Source of the DNA: JAPOXK01 sp965220315
Lineage (GTDB): Bacteria; Chloroflexota; Dehalococcoidia; Bin125
Reading direction: 5' to 3'
Assembly (NCBI GenBank): GCA_965220315.1
Contig: CBDCPP010000002.1
Span: 62,001-126,000 of the forward strand
Length of the DNA: 64,000 bases
The notes below the pieces were generated by a model. That model did not search any database and was not told the DNA's origin. It saw nothing but the letters and a program-made list of their open reading frames with translations. Shown in pieces: positions 1 through 8,307 of this stretch; position 1 is the stretch's first letter; every line of letters begins with the position of its first letter. A program made the translations under genes and the position numbers.

Positions 1-1
1 C

Positions 2-1147
2 GAGGCGGGACCCACGACGTGCGGGAGTGAGCCGCTGGTGGGGTACGTAGCGGAGCGGGAATGCGCGACGGTGCGGCAGCTGAAGGCGGCGGGGGCAATC
101 GTGGTGGGGAAGGCGGCGACGTATGAGTTCGCGTTCGGGGTGCAGACGCGCGCATCGCACTTCGCGCCGACACTGAACGCTTGGGACGCGCGCCGGGAAT
201 GCGGAGGGTCGAGCAGCGGCACAGCAGGAGCGATCGCGGCGGGACTGGCATATGCAGGGATGGGGAGCTGCAGCGGCGGGTCGATCCGGTGGCCGGCGCA
301 GTGCTGCTTCCACGTGGGGTTGAAGCCGACCTACGGACGGGTGAGCCGGGCGGGGATCTATCCGCTGGCGTGGAGCCTGGACCATCCGGGGCCGCTGGCG
401 CGCACAGTGACCGACGCCGCTTATATGTTGCAAGGGTGCGCAGGGTACGATCCCGACGATCCTGCTTCCGCAGATGTACCCGTGCCGAATTTCGCGTCGA
501 AACTGGGCCGCGAGATCAAGGGGATGCGGATCGGGGTGCTGCGCGACCTGTTCGAGAATGGCTGCGATCCCAAAGTGCGCGCGACATTCGAGGCGGCGTT
601 GCCGGTGTTCGAGCGTCTGGGCGCGCGCATCGTGACGGTGCCGACGATCTCGCACGCGCAGTTGACGGCGATCGCGCTGCCGCTGCTATGGAGTGAGGCC
701 GGCGCGGTCCATCGGAGCAACCTGCGGCAGCGCGGGGACGAGTACAACCCGCATACGCGGCAGGCGCTGCTGTGGGGGCTGTTAGTGAGCGCCGGTTACA
801 GCAACCTGGCCAACCGCGCGCGCGCGCAGGTGACGGCGGCGCTGCGGCAGGCCCTGCATGCACAGGCTGACGCCTTCGTCTTGCCGACGACATGCTTCCA
901 AGGTCCGCCGCTGGTGCTCGACGACACGCCAGGGTTTGGGGCACGGCTCGACCGGGGAGCCCTGCACACTGCGATCTTCAACCTCACAGGGGCACCGGCG
1001 ATCCAAGTACCGTGCGGGTGGGACGCGGACGGGCTACCAGTCGGGATGCAGATCAGCGCGGCCGCTTTCGACGAAGAAACGATGTTGCAGGTGGCGTACG
1101 CGTACGAGCAGGAGGCGGGATGGTTCCGCCAGCGACCGGATATCTAG
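2..1147 (+). CDS. Amidase (amidase signature family), 5' end outside the window
   Basis: This is an amidase-signature (GatA/AtzF-like) hydrolase, which cleaves carboxamides to acid and ammonia. The reading frame is open from base 2 upstream of the first in-window GTG at 38, and the upstream codons read TTCGSEPLVGYV, a conserved family segment, so the gene begins outside the window. The core GGSSSGTAGAIAAG and the nucleophile loop GSCSGGSIRWPA are present, giving the cis-Ser and nucleophile Ser. The catalytic Lys of the Ser-cisSer-Lys triad should lie upstream and is not visible. The C-terminal AIQVPCG...LPVGMQI block is typical. The gene converges on the nitrile hydratase operon, which suggests nitrile to amide to acid conversion. 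The natural substrate cannot be told from sequence; GatA itself is less likely because no gatB or gatC is adjacent. Confidence 0.85.
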   Translation, partial: EAGPTTCGSEPLVGYVAERECATVRQLKAAGAIVVGKAATYEFAFGVQTRASHFAPTLNAWDARRECGGSSSGTAGAIAAGLAYAGMGSCSGGSIRWPAQCCFHVGLKPTYGRVSRAGIYPLAWSLDHPGPLARTVTDAAYMLQGCAGYDPDDPASADVPVPNFASKLGREIKGMRIGVLRDLFENGCDPKVRATFEAALPVFERLGARIVTVPTISHAQLTAIALPLLWSEAGAVHRSNLRQRGDEYNPHTRQALLWGLLVSAGYSNLANRARAQVTAALRQALHAQADAFVLPTTCFQGPPLVLDDTPGFGARLDRGALHTAIFNLTGAPAIQVPCGWDADGLPVGMQISAAAFDEETMLQVAYAYEQEAGWFRQRPDI

Positions 1148-1170
1148 CAAGTGTCCCCGAGGGAGAGCGA

Positions 1171-1740
1171 TCAATCGTGGACGAAGCGGAGGGCAGTGCG
1201 GTCACGGGGGTCGGTAGCGAGGCCAAGGTAGCGGCGGCGGAGGTCATCCCAAAGGGTTAAGCGCGCCCAGTCCGGGCTCGCCAGGTGCTTGTCGTCGTCA
1301 TCGAGGAAGGGGTTGGGGAGGAAGACCGTGAGCTGCTGCTCGTCCTTGCCGTTGAAGAGCCGCAGGCCCCAGGAAACCGGGCGGGCATCGGGATCGAGAC
1401 GGCGGTAGAACTCAGCGCGAGCGGTGCGGCGGTGGTAGGCAAGACGGGAATCGACGGGCTGATCGAGCCCGCGATGGGCGTCGATACAGATATGCAGGTG
1501 CCAGGCATCGAAGGCAACGGTGAGATAGCCGTCAAGCATGGCGACGGTGACCGGCGCGGCCGGGGCGCGAATCTCCAGCACGGAACCCTGGATGAGAACA
1601 CCGAAGCGGATCGCGGCCCAATGATCGCGGAAGAGTTCCGTGCACAGCGGGACCAGCGTCGTGGCGGAGGTGTCGAGGGGAAAGAGTTCGAGCGTGCCGT
1701 TGCCGGGCTCGGTAACAGTTCGGCTGATGCCGGCGCCCAT
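1171..1740 (-). CDS. Unknown protein coupled to the nitrile hydratase operon
   Basis: This 189-residue protein belongs to no family I can name with confidence. It looks soluble, with no signal peptide or membrane segment. It has an aromatic/His-rich centre (FDAWHLHICIDAHRG) and a well-ordered C-terminal half containing SWGLRLFNGKDEQQLTVFLPNP and an acidic FLDDDDKH stretch. Its ATG overlaps the stop of the upstream ferredoxin-accessory gene (TGATG, sharing base 1740), so translation is probably coupled and it is the last gene of the operon nthB-nthA-accessory-this gene. That position suggests a role in maturation, metal supply or substrate handling for nitrile hydratase, but this is inference from context only. 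Confidence 0.75.
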   Translation of the reverse strand: MGAGISRTVTEPGNGTLELFPLDTSATTLVPLCTELFRDHWAAIRFGVLIQGSVLEIRAPAAPVTVAMLDGYLTVAFDAWHLHICIDAHRGLDQPVDSRLAYHRRTARAEFYRRLDPDARPVSWGLRLFNGKDEQQLTVFLPNPFLDDDDKHLASPDWARLTLWDDLRRRYLGLATDPRDRTALRFVHD

Positions 1741-2594
1741 CAGAAGATCTCGTCGCGCTCGCCGAATTCGTACTCGTTGGTGCGTTCGGTGACCTCCGGG
1801 TCGAGTGTCACGTCTTTTTCGGCAAGGATGTCCTCAAAGGCGGCCAACCAACACTTGTAGTAGTCAAACGGATCCTGCCCGCGCTCAGCCTCCGCGATAC
1901 GGTCGATCAGGCGCTCGCGAAACTCGTCCCATGTGTAGAAGTGCTGGTCCTCCAATGCGGCCGCCATGCCAAAGATGCGCCCGTGCCAAGGGTCGTCAAA
2001 AACGAGCTCGCCGTTCTTGCGCGGGAGAGCAGCGGTCCCCTGCCAGCGTGCGAGCACGCGCTCGGGCGGCTCTGTGCCGACGTTTCGGTCGGCCTCGAGC
2101 CTGGCGGCAGGCATGGGGCAGGCAGCGCTCTGCGCCGCGAGGCGGCGGCGCCAGTCGCGGCGATCGTCGAGGGGGAGGCCATCGGGGCGGTCTTGCCACT
2201 GCGAAGCAGTGAAGTGGAGATCCGCCAGCGGAGCGGGGGGCGGAAGGTAAGCATCAGCGTCGAGCATGGCATCGATATAGTCGTAAAGAGCGAGAATGAG
2301 TGGCTCACTGTTGACCGATTGGAACCAAAGGGCGCGCCCGTCGAAGAGGAGCAGGACGACGTTGGCGAGGGCGCAGGGGCCGAGGCAACCGCCGATCGAG
2401 AGGTGGACGATGTTGCGGAAGCGGCGGCGCTCCCATTCGGTGTGGTAGAGCTCGGCCGGCACGGGGGCAAAGCCATCCTCGGTCCGGCCGCAGCAGCAAC
2501 CAGACTCACACACGAAGAGCATGCCGCGCATGCGGGCGACGTTGACGAGGACGCCGTCTGGGCGCGTGACGAGATTGCGGCGGCGCTGCAGCAT
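1740..2594 (-). CDS. Fusion of thioredoxin-like [2Fe-2S] ferredoxin and nitrile hydratase accessory domain
   Basis: This 284-residue protein appears to be a two-domain fusion. Residues about 22-125 resemble the thioredoxin-fold [2Fe-2S] ferredoxin family, with a Cys-rich start (C29, C33, C34, C35) and the second ligand pair in GGCLGPC (C70, C74). Residues about 190-284 resemble the nitrile hydratase activator/beta N-terminal domain: a PW.GRIFGMAAALED...YTWDEFRERL segment, then DPFDYYKCWLAAFEDILAEK. Separate activator proteins of this type (P14K/NhlE-like) help load metal into nitrile hydratase. The gene starts 3 bases after the nthA stop. I infer a metallochaperone or redox maturation factor for the adjacent enzyme. 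The middle segment (126-189) has no recognised domain. Confidence 0.82.
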   Translation of the reverse strand: MLQRRRNLVTRPDGVLVNVARMRGMLFVCESGCCCGRTEDGFAPVPAELYHTEWERRRFRNIVHLSIGGCLGPCALANVVLLLFDGRALWFQSVNSEPLILALYDYIDAMLDADAYLPPPAPLADLHFTASQWQDRPDGLPLDDRRDWRRRLAAQSAACPMPAARLEADRNVGTEPPERVLARWQGTAALPRKNGELVFDDPWHGRIFGMAAALEDQHFYTWDEFRERLIDRIAEAERGQDPFDYYKCWLAAFEDILAEKDVTLDPEVTERTNEYEFGERDEIF

Positions 2595-2597
2595 CCG

Positions 2598-3197
2598 TCA
2601 GCCGACGGCAGCCGGTGCCTTAACGGTGGTGACACCGATGAGAGCGTCGCGGGTGATGAGAGGAAGAAGCGCCTCATCGTTGAGGCTCTCGGTGCCAGCC
2701 GGCCGCTGGGGCAGAACCATGTAACGCAGCTCGGCGCTGGAGTCCCAGACGCGGATTTCCCGTTGCTCGGGGATCTCCAATCCGAACTCGCGAAGGAGCG
2801 TACGCGGCTCGATCACGGAGCGTGCACGGTAGGCAGGTGCCTTGTACCAAGTGGGCGGGAGCCCCAGCACGGGCCATGGGTAACAAGAGCAAAGGGTACA
2901 GACGACGAGATTGTGCACGTCGTCCGTATTCTCGACGACAACCAGTAAGTCGTACCTGAGGTCCAGCTGAGCGAGAGCAGCCGCAGAATCGTCTAAGAGG
3001 AGACGCTTGTAGTCCGGGTCGGTCCACGCCTTGGCCACGGCGCGGGCACCGACCATCGGTCCGGTGTCGTTTTCGTAACGGCTGACCAGCCGGTCGACTG
3101 CACCGGGGGCAAGGACGCCCTTCTCCAAGAGGAGCGACTCCAGCGCGCGCACGCGCGAGACGACGTATTCCTCAACGTTGGGATGGTTCTTGCCCAT
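2598..3197 (-). CDS. nthA: Nitrile hydratase alpha subunit, cobalt type
   Basis: This is the metal-binding catalytic subunit of nitrile hydratase, which hydrates nitriles to amides. It is 199 residues, the usual length. The metal site motif CTLCSCY is at residues 100-106 (C100, C103, S104, C105). Thr after the first Cys and Tyr after the last indicate the cobalt type rather than the iron type (CSLCSC). The flanking PWPVLGLPPTWYKAPAYRAR, an RVWDSSAELRYMVLP strand and the C-terminal TRDALIGV are family hallmarks. It follows nthB, the beta-first order known from Rhodococcus J1-type cobalt enzymes. Thiocyanate hydrolase gamma shares the metal motif, but the unsplit beta subunit here argues for nitrile hydratase. 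Confidence 0.93.
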   Translation of the reverse strand: MGKNHPNVEEYVVSRVRALESLLLEKGVLAPGAVDRLVSRYENDTGPMVGARAVAKAWTDPDYKRLLLDDSAAALAQLDLRYDLLVVVENTDDVHNLVVCTLCSCYPWPVLGLPPTWYKAPAYRARSVIEPRTLLREFGLEIPEQREIRVWDSSAELRYMVLPQRPAGTESLNDEALLPLITRDALIGVTTVKAPAAVG

Positions 3198-3220
3198 CGC
3201 TGCCTCCTGCGATCCAGGCG

Positions 3221-3916
3221 CTACCCAGCCGCTGTCGGTTCGATATAGCTCTCCCAGAGGTCAACATAGACGGCGTCGCGGTGCGCTGCCGACTCGCCCC
3301 AGAGCTCCTCCGCGTCGAAGCGGACATTGTAGACGTGACCAGGTTCTTCGCCGCGCCCATGGGCATTGGTGTCCGGGAAGACGAAGCAACCTTGGTGCCG
3401 GTGCACGCGGCCGCGCTTACCGCGCACGTAGCGGGCGAGCCGGGTATGGCCAGCAGGTTGGGAATGCTTGGTGAGGACGGTATCGCCAATAGCAAAGCGC
3501 GGCGGGGTGGAGGCTTCGCGGCGGAAAGGGTGGCCGCGGCGCCGGTCCAGCGCAGGGTGGACAAACTCCGTCTCATCGGAGGCGGAGGGAGGAGGAGCGG
3601 GAAAGGCTTGGGGGTCGTCCTGGAAAGCAGCCGTGCGCCGCTCCAATTCGGCCGCGTCAATGATGCCCTTCTCGATGAGCAAGCGGCTGATGGCTGCGAA
3701 CCAGCGTTCGTAATAGGTCGCGTTGAGGTATTCGTCTGGAGGCATGCGCTCAATGCTGTGGCGGAGTTCGTCAAGGTTGTAGAGGCGCTGACCCAAGGCT
3801 GTGAGCTGGACCGCGAGGACGGTCCGCTCCCAGTCCGCATGAAAGAACGGCTCACGCGCGGCGTAATCGACGAGGCCGAAGCCGTGCATTCCGCCGAGGT
3901 CGTGGATTCCGTTCAC
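3221..3916 (-). CDS. nthB: Nitrile hydratase beta subunit
   Basis: This subunit pairs with the alpha subunit to form the active site and tunnel. The start is set at the GTG at 3916, giving 231 residues and the classic family N-terminus VNGIHDLGGMHGFG; an in-frame ATG at 3973 would add 19 residues unlike the family. The N-terminal helical part contains ERTVLAVQLTALGQ and YYERWFAAISRLL. The C-terminal beta-barrel carries FAIGDTVLTKH, HTRLARYVRGKRGRV and HVYNVRFDAEELWGE, all typical. It is the first gene of a four-gene operon, followed 23 bases later by nthA. The 159 bases to the divergent racemase-family gene must hold both promoters. No strong Shine-Dalgarno precedes the GTG, so the start is the least certain part. 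Confidence 0.92.
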   Translation of the reverse strand: MNGIHDLGGMHGFGLVDYAAREPFFHADWERTVLAVQLTALGQRLYNLDELRHSIERMPPDEYLNATYYERWFAAISRLLIEKGIIDAAELERRTAAFQDDPQAFPAPPPSASDETEFVHPALDRRRGHPFRREASTPPRFAIGDTVLTKHSQPAGHTRLARYVRGKRGRVHRHQGCFVFPDTNAHGRGEEPGHVYNVRFDAEELWGESAAHRDAVYVDLWESYIEPTAAG

Positions 3917-4075
3917 AGCATCGCTTTCGGAGGCGAGTGTTGGGCACGCGTTCCTGGAAAACGTGGGAATCATAGCAGCGGGTCGGGGAGCGCGTCGTTG
4001 ACCGCGATGCGATACTGGGAAGCCGCGTGGTGGAAGAGTCGCGGCCGAATGGCGAGAACATTGGAGGGCCGAGCG

Positions 4076-4888
4076 GTGACGAAGCGCATCAAGGTGGTGG
4101 CGTGCACGGGCGAGGAGAACACGGCGAAGTACCAGATCCCGCCGGAGATCATCAGTCCGGGCTTTGCGGTGGACTTCGAGACGACGAGGTTCCCGGTCTG
4201 GCCGGACAATTACGTTGACTATCGCTTGGTGCAGCTAAGCATCTTGGACGTAGCGCTGTCTGCCGAGAAAGAGGGGTTCGATGCGGTCTTCGTCTGTGAC
4301 AGCACGGACTTGGGCTTGGCCGAAGTGCGCAGTGCGCTCACGATCCCAGTGGTCGGCGGCGGACAAGCGACACTGCAGGTAGGGCTCTCGTTAGGGCGGC
4401 GCCTGGGCATCGTCACGGTGTGGCCCCGCGATGTCCGCTTCTGGTACGAAGACATGCTGCGCGAGTACGAACTGAGCGACAAGCTAGCGGGCCTGCGACA
4501 TGTCACGCGCTACGACGAATTGCAAACACTGGGCTCAGACGAGAGCTGGCTGAAGCGGATGTGGAATCAGCAAGATGATTTTCTGGCTCGCGTCGAGGAG
4601 CAGTGCCGTCTTGTCATCGACGAGGATGGGGCGGATGTCGTGATGCTCGGTTGCACCTGCATGGCGGCGATCCGTGATGCGATGCAGGCGCGGCTCGAGG
4701 TGCCGGTGTTGAATCCAGTGCACACGGGCTACCAGTTGACCGAGTTACTCGTGAGGCTGGGGTTGCGCCACAGCAAGAAGGCGTTCGGGCAGATGGGACC
4801 CGTGACGCGCTCGATGATCCACCCCATGATCGCAGAGGCGGCGTCGCGGCAGACGATTATGGAGTTTGCACCTGCGGGCGGCGACTAG
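4076..4888 (+). CDS. Asp/Glu/hydantoin racemase family protein
   Basis: This 270-residue enzyme belongs to the aspartate/glutamate/hydantoin racemase superfamily (HyuE-like), which uses two Cys residues for cofactor-independent racemisation or isomerisation. Visible signatures are the first Cys region AVFVCDSTDLGLAEVRSAL, the loop IPVVGGGQAT, LGRRLGIVTVW, and the second Cys region VVMLGCTCMA followed by VPVLNPVHTGYQL. The GTG start at 4076 is chosen because GGAGG lies 8 bases upstream (4063-4067). The longer open frame upstream is antisense to nthB and is rejected. The gene is divergent from the nitrile hydratase operon. The substrate is unknown; hydantoins, amino acids or maleate-like diacids are possible. 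Confidence 0.85.
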   Translation: MTKRIKVVACTGEENTAKYQIPPEIISPGFAVDFETTRFPVWPDNYVDYRLVQLSILDVALSAEKEGFDAVFVCDSTDLGLAEVRSALTIPVVGGGQATLQVGLSLGRRLGIVTVWPRDVRFWYEDMLREYELSDKLAGLRHVTRYDELQTLGSDESWLKRMWNQQDDFLARVEEQCRLVIDEDGADVVMLGCTCMAAIRDAMQARLEVPVLNPVHTGYQLTELLVRLGLRHSKKAFGQMGPVTRSMIHPMIAEAASRQTIMEFAPAGGD

Positions 4889-5028
4889 CGCTCCACCGCG
4901 GGCGGCGGTAGGGGATACAACGCACGCTGGAGCAAGGCAGAACCCTTAGGCGGCGCCGTCGCAGCGGATCACGCGCTTTTATCGCATCTCTGAAATCAAG
5001 GAGCGGGACGACCCGTAAGGAGGACAGA

Positions 5029-5388
5029 ATGACGATTGAGACACGCTACGTCTTTACGGCAGCGATGGATGTCGCACCGGAAAAGGAAGCGCTGTTCGAG
5101 GAGTTGTACGACAACGAGCACATCCCACTGCTCCGCGAAGTGCCGGGCGTACTGGCGGTGGCGCGCTTCAAGCGGGAAGAGCTTACGGTGATCATGGGTG
5201 GCCAGCGGCTGCGAATCGTCGTTGAGGACGAACCGCGGCATAGCGCGATCTACGAGATCGAGAGTCCCGAAGTGCTCGTAAGCGATGCGTGGGCGGCGGC
5301 GGTTGATCAGGGACGCTGGCCGGACGATATACGGCCGTTCACGTCCAACCGGCGTCCGTCTTTACGGCGGCGTGTGAATCCTGCGTAG
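5029..5388 (+). CDS. Small protein of probable dimeric alpha-beta barrel fold (EthD/DUF4286-like)
   Basis: This 119-residue protein starts at an ATG with a strong AAGGAGG upstream. The pattern TRYVFTAAMDV...ALFEELYDNEHIPLLREVPGV followed by AVARFKRE resembles ferredoxin-like dimeric alpha-beta barrel proteins such as EthD or DUF4286, where the YxNEHIP segment is characteristic. The later ...SAIYEIESPEVLVSDAW strand-helix fits a second half of the barrel. Members often bind or process small organic molecules, but the specific role is unknown. It lies in the same direction as the racemase-family gene, 140 bases downstream, and is convergent with pyk with only 3 bases between the stops. Confidence 0.7.
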   Translation: MTIETRYVFTAAMDVAPEKEALFEELYDNEHIPLLREVPGVLAVARFKREELTVIMGGQRLRIVVEDEPRHSAIYEIESPEVLVSDAWAAAVDQGRWPDDIRPFTSNRRPSLRRRVNPA

Positions 5389-5391
5389 GGG

Positions 5392-6858
5392 CTAGGATGC
5401 CGCGATCTGGTGGAGCTTGAGGAAATTCGTGGGCATGCCCTGACCGAGAGGCAGCCCGCCGGCTACCACCACGCTGTCGCCGTCGGCACAGTCAAGGGTG
5501 ACGCGCGCGATGCGGTCGACGGTGGCGAGCATACTCTCGAGGTCGCGGGGCGGAGGACAGCGGACGGGCTGCACGCCCCAAAGCAGGGCGGCGCGCTGCT
5601 CGACACTCGCCTCCGGCGCGAGCACAAGGACGGGTACGCCCATGCGGTCCTTGGCGATCAGGCGGCCGGTGTAGCCGCTGACCGTAAAGGCGATCACGCC
5701 ACGGACCGCAGGGTTCGTTTCGACGATCTGCCGAACAGCCCAGCTAATGCTGCGAGAGGGATCACTAGCCCATTCCTGCTCGAAGGTAGGGAAATCGCGT
5801 TCGCTTTTTTCCGCCTCCGCGCGCCGGGCGATGCGGTCCATCATCTGAACACTCTCCAAGGGATACGCACCGACCGCTGTTTCCGCCGAGAGCATGAGCG
5901 CATCGGTACCGTCCCAAACGGCATTGGCGATATCGCTAGCCTCGGCACGCGTGGGGCGGGGACGGGTCACCATGCTCTCCAGCATCTGCGTGGCAGTGAT
6001 CACGGGAACGATCTTGCGGCGCGCAGCCTGGATGATGCGCCTTTGCCAAACCGGGACATTCTCCGGTCCTACCTCCACGCCCAGATCGCCGCGGGCGACC
6101 ATGACGCCGTCCGCGGCAGCGACGATCGGGTCGAGCTCTTCAAGCGCATGGGCGTTCTCGATTTTGGCGATGATCTCGATCCGGGATGCGCGCGCCTCTA
6201 GCTCGCGGCGCACAAGTCCGATATCGCCAGCGCTGCGTACGAACGACATCGCCAAGTAGTCGAACTCCTGCTCGACGGCGAAGGCGATATCGGCGCGATC
6301 TTTGTCTGTGAGCGGAGGCAAGCGCAGCTCCACGCCCGGAACGTTCATGCCCGCACGGCTCGTGAGAAGACCGCCACTGCGCACCTCGGTGTCGATCAGC
6401 GTGTCGCTGCTGCTGATCACTTCGAGCTCGACCTCCCCATCGCGGAGGAAAATGCGGTCGCCGGGACGGACGTCACCGGCAAGGCCGGGGTAGTCGCAGT
6501 GGATGACACCAGTGAGGGAGTGAGAGTTGCGGGCGGTGGCGAGACGGATGGGGAGTCCCGGGACCAACTGCACGGGCTCGGGCAGCGGTCCGATGCGGAT
6601 TTTGGGGCCCTGGAGATCGCCGAGGATGGCGATGGGGCGGCCCGCGGCTTCCTGCGCCTCGCGCACGAAGCGCACAAGCCGCTTCAGGCTCGCGTGATCG
6701 CCGTGGGAGAAGTTGAGCCGTGCCACGTCAAGGCCGGCCGCCACCATGGCGCGGATCATCTCGGGCTGGGAGGAGGCAGGACCGAGCGTGGCAACGATCT
6801 TGGCGCCGCGCCGCTGTGGATTTTGCGTGGAGACACCGGGTACCGTCATCGCCGTCAT
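5392..6858 (-). CDS. pyk: Pyruvate kinase
   Basis: This enzyme converts phosphoenolpyruvate and ADP to pyruvate and ATP, the last step of glycolysis. The 488-residue protein shows KIVATLGPAS near the N-terminus, NFSHGDH, the nucleotide/metal-site segment ILGDLQGPKIRIG, the signature IIAKIENAHALEELD with the catalytic Lys, GVMVARGDLGVE, and the TQMLESM motif. The allosteric C-terminal domain (AVRGVIAFTVSGYTGRLIAKDR through VVVAGGLPLGQGMPTN) is present. An alternative ATG three codons downstream has a somewhat better AGGA spacing. It lies 51 bases downstream of the DMT transporter gene and may be co-transcribed with it. Confidence 0.96.
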   Translation of the reverse strand: MTAMTVPGVSTQNPQRRGAKIVATLGPASSQPEMIRAMVAAGLDVARLNFSHGDHASLKRLVRFVREAQEAAGRPIAILGDLQGPKIRIGPLPEPVQLVPGLPIRLATARNSHSLTGVIHCDYPGLAGDVRPGDRIFLRDGEVELEVISSSDTLIDTEVRSGGLLTSRAGMNVPGVELRLPPLTDKDRADIAFAVEQEFDYLAMSFVRSAGDIGLVRRELEARASRIEIIAKIENAHALEELDPIVAAADGVMVARGDLGVEVGPENVPVWQRRIIQAARRKIVPVITATQMLESMVTRPRPTRAEASDIANAVWDGTDALMLSAETAVGAYPLESVQMMDRIARRAEAEKSERDFPTFEQEWASDPSRSISWAVRQIVETNPAVRGVIAFTVSGYTGRLIAKDRMGVPVLVLAPEASVEQRAALLWGVQPVRCPPPRDLESMLATVDRIARVTLDCADGDSVVVAGGLPLGQGMPTNFLKLHQIAAS

Positions 6859-6909
6859 CCTAGCGGTGGGTGACCTGCGCTTTTGCTAAAGAAAATCCCC
6901 CGGGAACTT

Positions 6910-7896
6910 CTAGGCAATCAGGGCGATCCCGCCCACGGCGATGCCGGTACCGATCGCGACCCAGATCGTGATCTTCTCCTTGAGAAAGATGGCCCCCAAC
7001 GGCAGCCCGAAGAGCGGAGCCGTCGCGAAGAGCACGGCATTGGGCCCAGCGCCGATCTCCTGCACCGCAAAGATGAAGAGGATGCCGGAGAGACCGATCG
7101 AGATGGCCCCGGAGGCGGCAAGGAAGAGCACGCCACGGCCATCGATGGCCCGACGCCTAATAGCGCTCCGCGGCATGAAGCTGATGATTAGGCACCAGAT
7201 CGCGGCGATGACCGGAACGCGCACGGCATGCACCGCCACGGCATCGAATCCCTCGGAAGAACTTCGGATCCAGACGCCTTCTTGTCCCCAAGCCAAGGCG
7301 ACGCCCATGGCGAGTAGCAGGCCCACGACGAGGCGCGGTGCTGTGATGCCGACGATGGGAATTCGAATCGGGGCAGTGAGACTGTAATCGGTGGCGGCCG
7401 CGCCGCCGATCGACTGCTCAGCGGTGCCGCCTTCCTCGGGGGCTGGCATCGAGGGCAGCCGCGTTTGCGCGCGACCGTAGAGCACGACCAAGTAAACGCC
7501 GAGCAGGACCATGGCGGAGCCGAGGGCGACCTGCCAATCGACCGATTCGCCCAGCACGATCACCGACCCGAGGTAGGCGACCATGCTCATCAGGCCCATG
7601 ATCGTGGGGAAGCCACGTGTGAGGCCGAGCACGGCGATGGCAGCGATGAAGAGCGGTTCGCCCAACACCATGGAGATCGTGCCGGCCCCGATGAATTGCG
7701 CGAGGTCTCCGACGCTCATTCGAGCGATATCGTCTTGCGAACCGAGTACGAAGAGCGCAATGACGAGGAAAATCGCGCCCGCGATCATGCGGATCAAGAC
7801 CATTGAATACGGGTCAAGACGGCGCGCGTAGGAGGCGACGAACGTGCTGGAGATTGCGAAGCTTGAAGCCGCGCCTAGAGAGGCAAGGACCCCCAC
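6910..7896 (-). CDS. DMT-superfamily (EamA-like) transporter
   Basis: This 328-residue integral membrane protein has about ten hydrophobic segments in two EamA-like halves, for example the N-terminal LGAASSFAISSTFVASYA followed by RRLDPYSMVLIRMIAGAIF and the C-terminal GPNAVLFATAPLFGLPLGAIF followed by LKEKITIWVAIGTGIAVGG. The family exports or imports small metabolites such as amino acids; the substrate is not predictable. The halves are joined by a polar loop around residues 145-175. The GTG start directly follows an in-frame stop, so no longer start exists, but no clear Shine-Dalgarno is visible. It precedes pyk on the same strand. Confidence 0.85.
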   Translation of the reverse strand: MGVLASLGAASSFAISSTFVASYARRLDPYSMVLIRMIAGAIFLVIALFVLGSQDDIARMSVGDLAQFIGAGTISMVLGEPLFIAAIAVLGLTRGFPTIMGLMSMVAYLGSVIVLGESVDWQVALGSAMVLLGVYLVVLYGRAQTRLPSMPAPEEGGTAEQSIGGAAATDYSLTAPIRIPIVGITAPRLVVGLLLAMGVALAWGQEGVWIRSSSEGFDAVAVHAVRVPVIAAIWCLIISFMPRSAIRRRAIDGRGVLFLAASGAISIGLSGILFIFAVQEIGAGPNAVLFATAPLFGLPLGAIFLKEKITIWVAIGTGIAVGGIALIA

Positions 7897-8307
7897 CTAG
7901 CGACGACGATTCGGGGAACGCCGCGCTATCGCAAGCCGTGGAAAGGTAAATCGAACGAACATAGCCATACGCAGCTTAGGTGACCCGGGCTCTATCCGCT
8001 TTCCTTGTGGGGCGTCACCGGCACGCCTCCCCTTCCGCGTTTTTCTTAGCGGAGGCGCAGGAAGAATTCCCACCGGGCGGCGCGGCAGCGTCGAGATCGA
8101 TGCCGGCTCTCTCGGCGAGCGCGGTTACAAAGTAGACCAGACTACTGATCAGAGCGATCGCGTGGACTTCTTCATTGGTGAGACGAGCCGCGGGACCCCG
8201 CTCGTTGGATCCCGCCTTGCCCGCGTCCGGAGATCGCCTATTAGAATGACAACCCGATCTCGTAAGCGCGCCTCCCATAGGCGGTGAATAGCAAGGAGCC
8301 GGCACCG
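7897..8307. other. Intergenic region with one doubtful small ORF
   Basis: These 411 bases lie between the divergent DMT transporter and CoA-transferase genes and should contain both promoters. The only coding candidate is a 96-codon minus-strand frame at 8015-8305, described separately. No strong hairpin or repeat was seen. Confidence 0.5.
8015..8305 (-). CDS. Doubtful small hypothetical ORF
   Basis: This is a 96-codon open frame antisense to the leader of the CoA-transferase gene. The central part (LTNEEVHAIALISSLVYF, then VTALAERAGIDLD) looks protein-like, with a possible amphipathic or membrane helix. The N- and C-terminal parts look like random translation, and no Shine-Dalgarno is evident for the ATG at 8305 or 8278. 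It is listed only because it fills an otherwise empty interval. It may be spurious. Confidence 0.25.
   Translation of the reverse strand: MPAPCYSPPMGGALTRSGCHSNRRSPDAGKAGSNERGPAARLTNEEVHAIALISSLVYFVTALAERAGIDLDAAAPPGGNSSCASAKKNAEGEACR

Noticed and set aside
2598..3197. Thiocyanate hydrolase gamma subunit instead of nitrile hydratase alpha
   Set aside because: The metal motif is shared, but the beta subunit is a single full-length chain and the flanking PWPVLGLPPTWY segment fits nitrile hydratase.
3281..4075. Upstream extension of the racemase-family frame, to 535 residues
   Set aside because: This part is antisense to nthB and has no family similarity; the GTG at 4076 has a proper ribosome-binding site.
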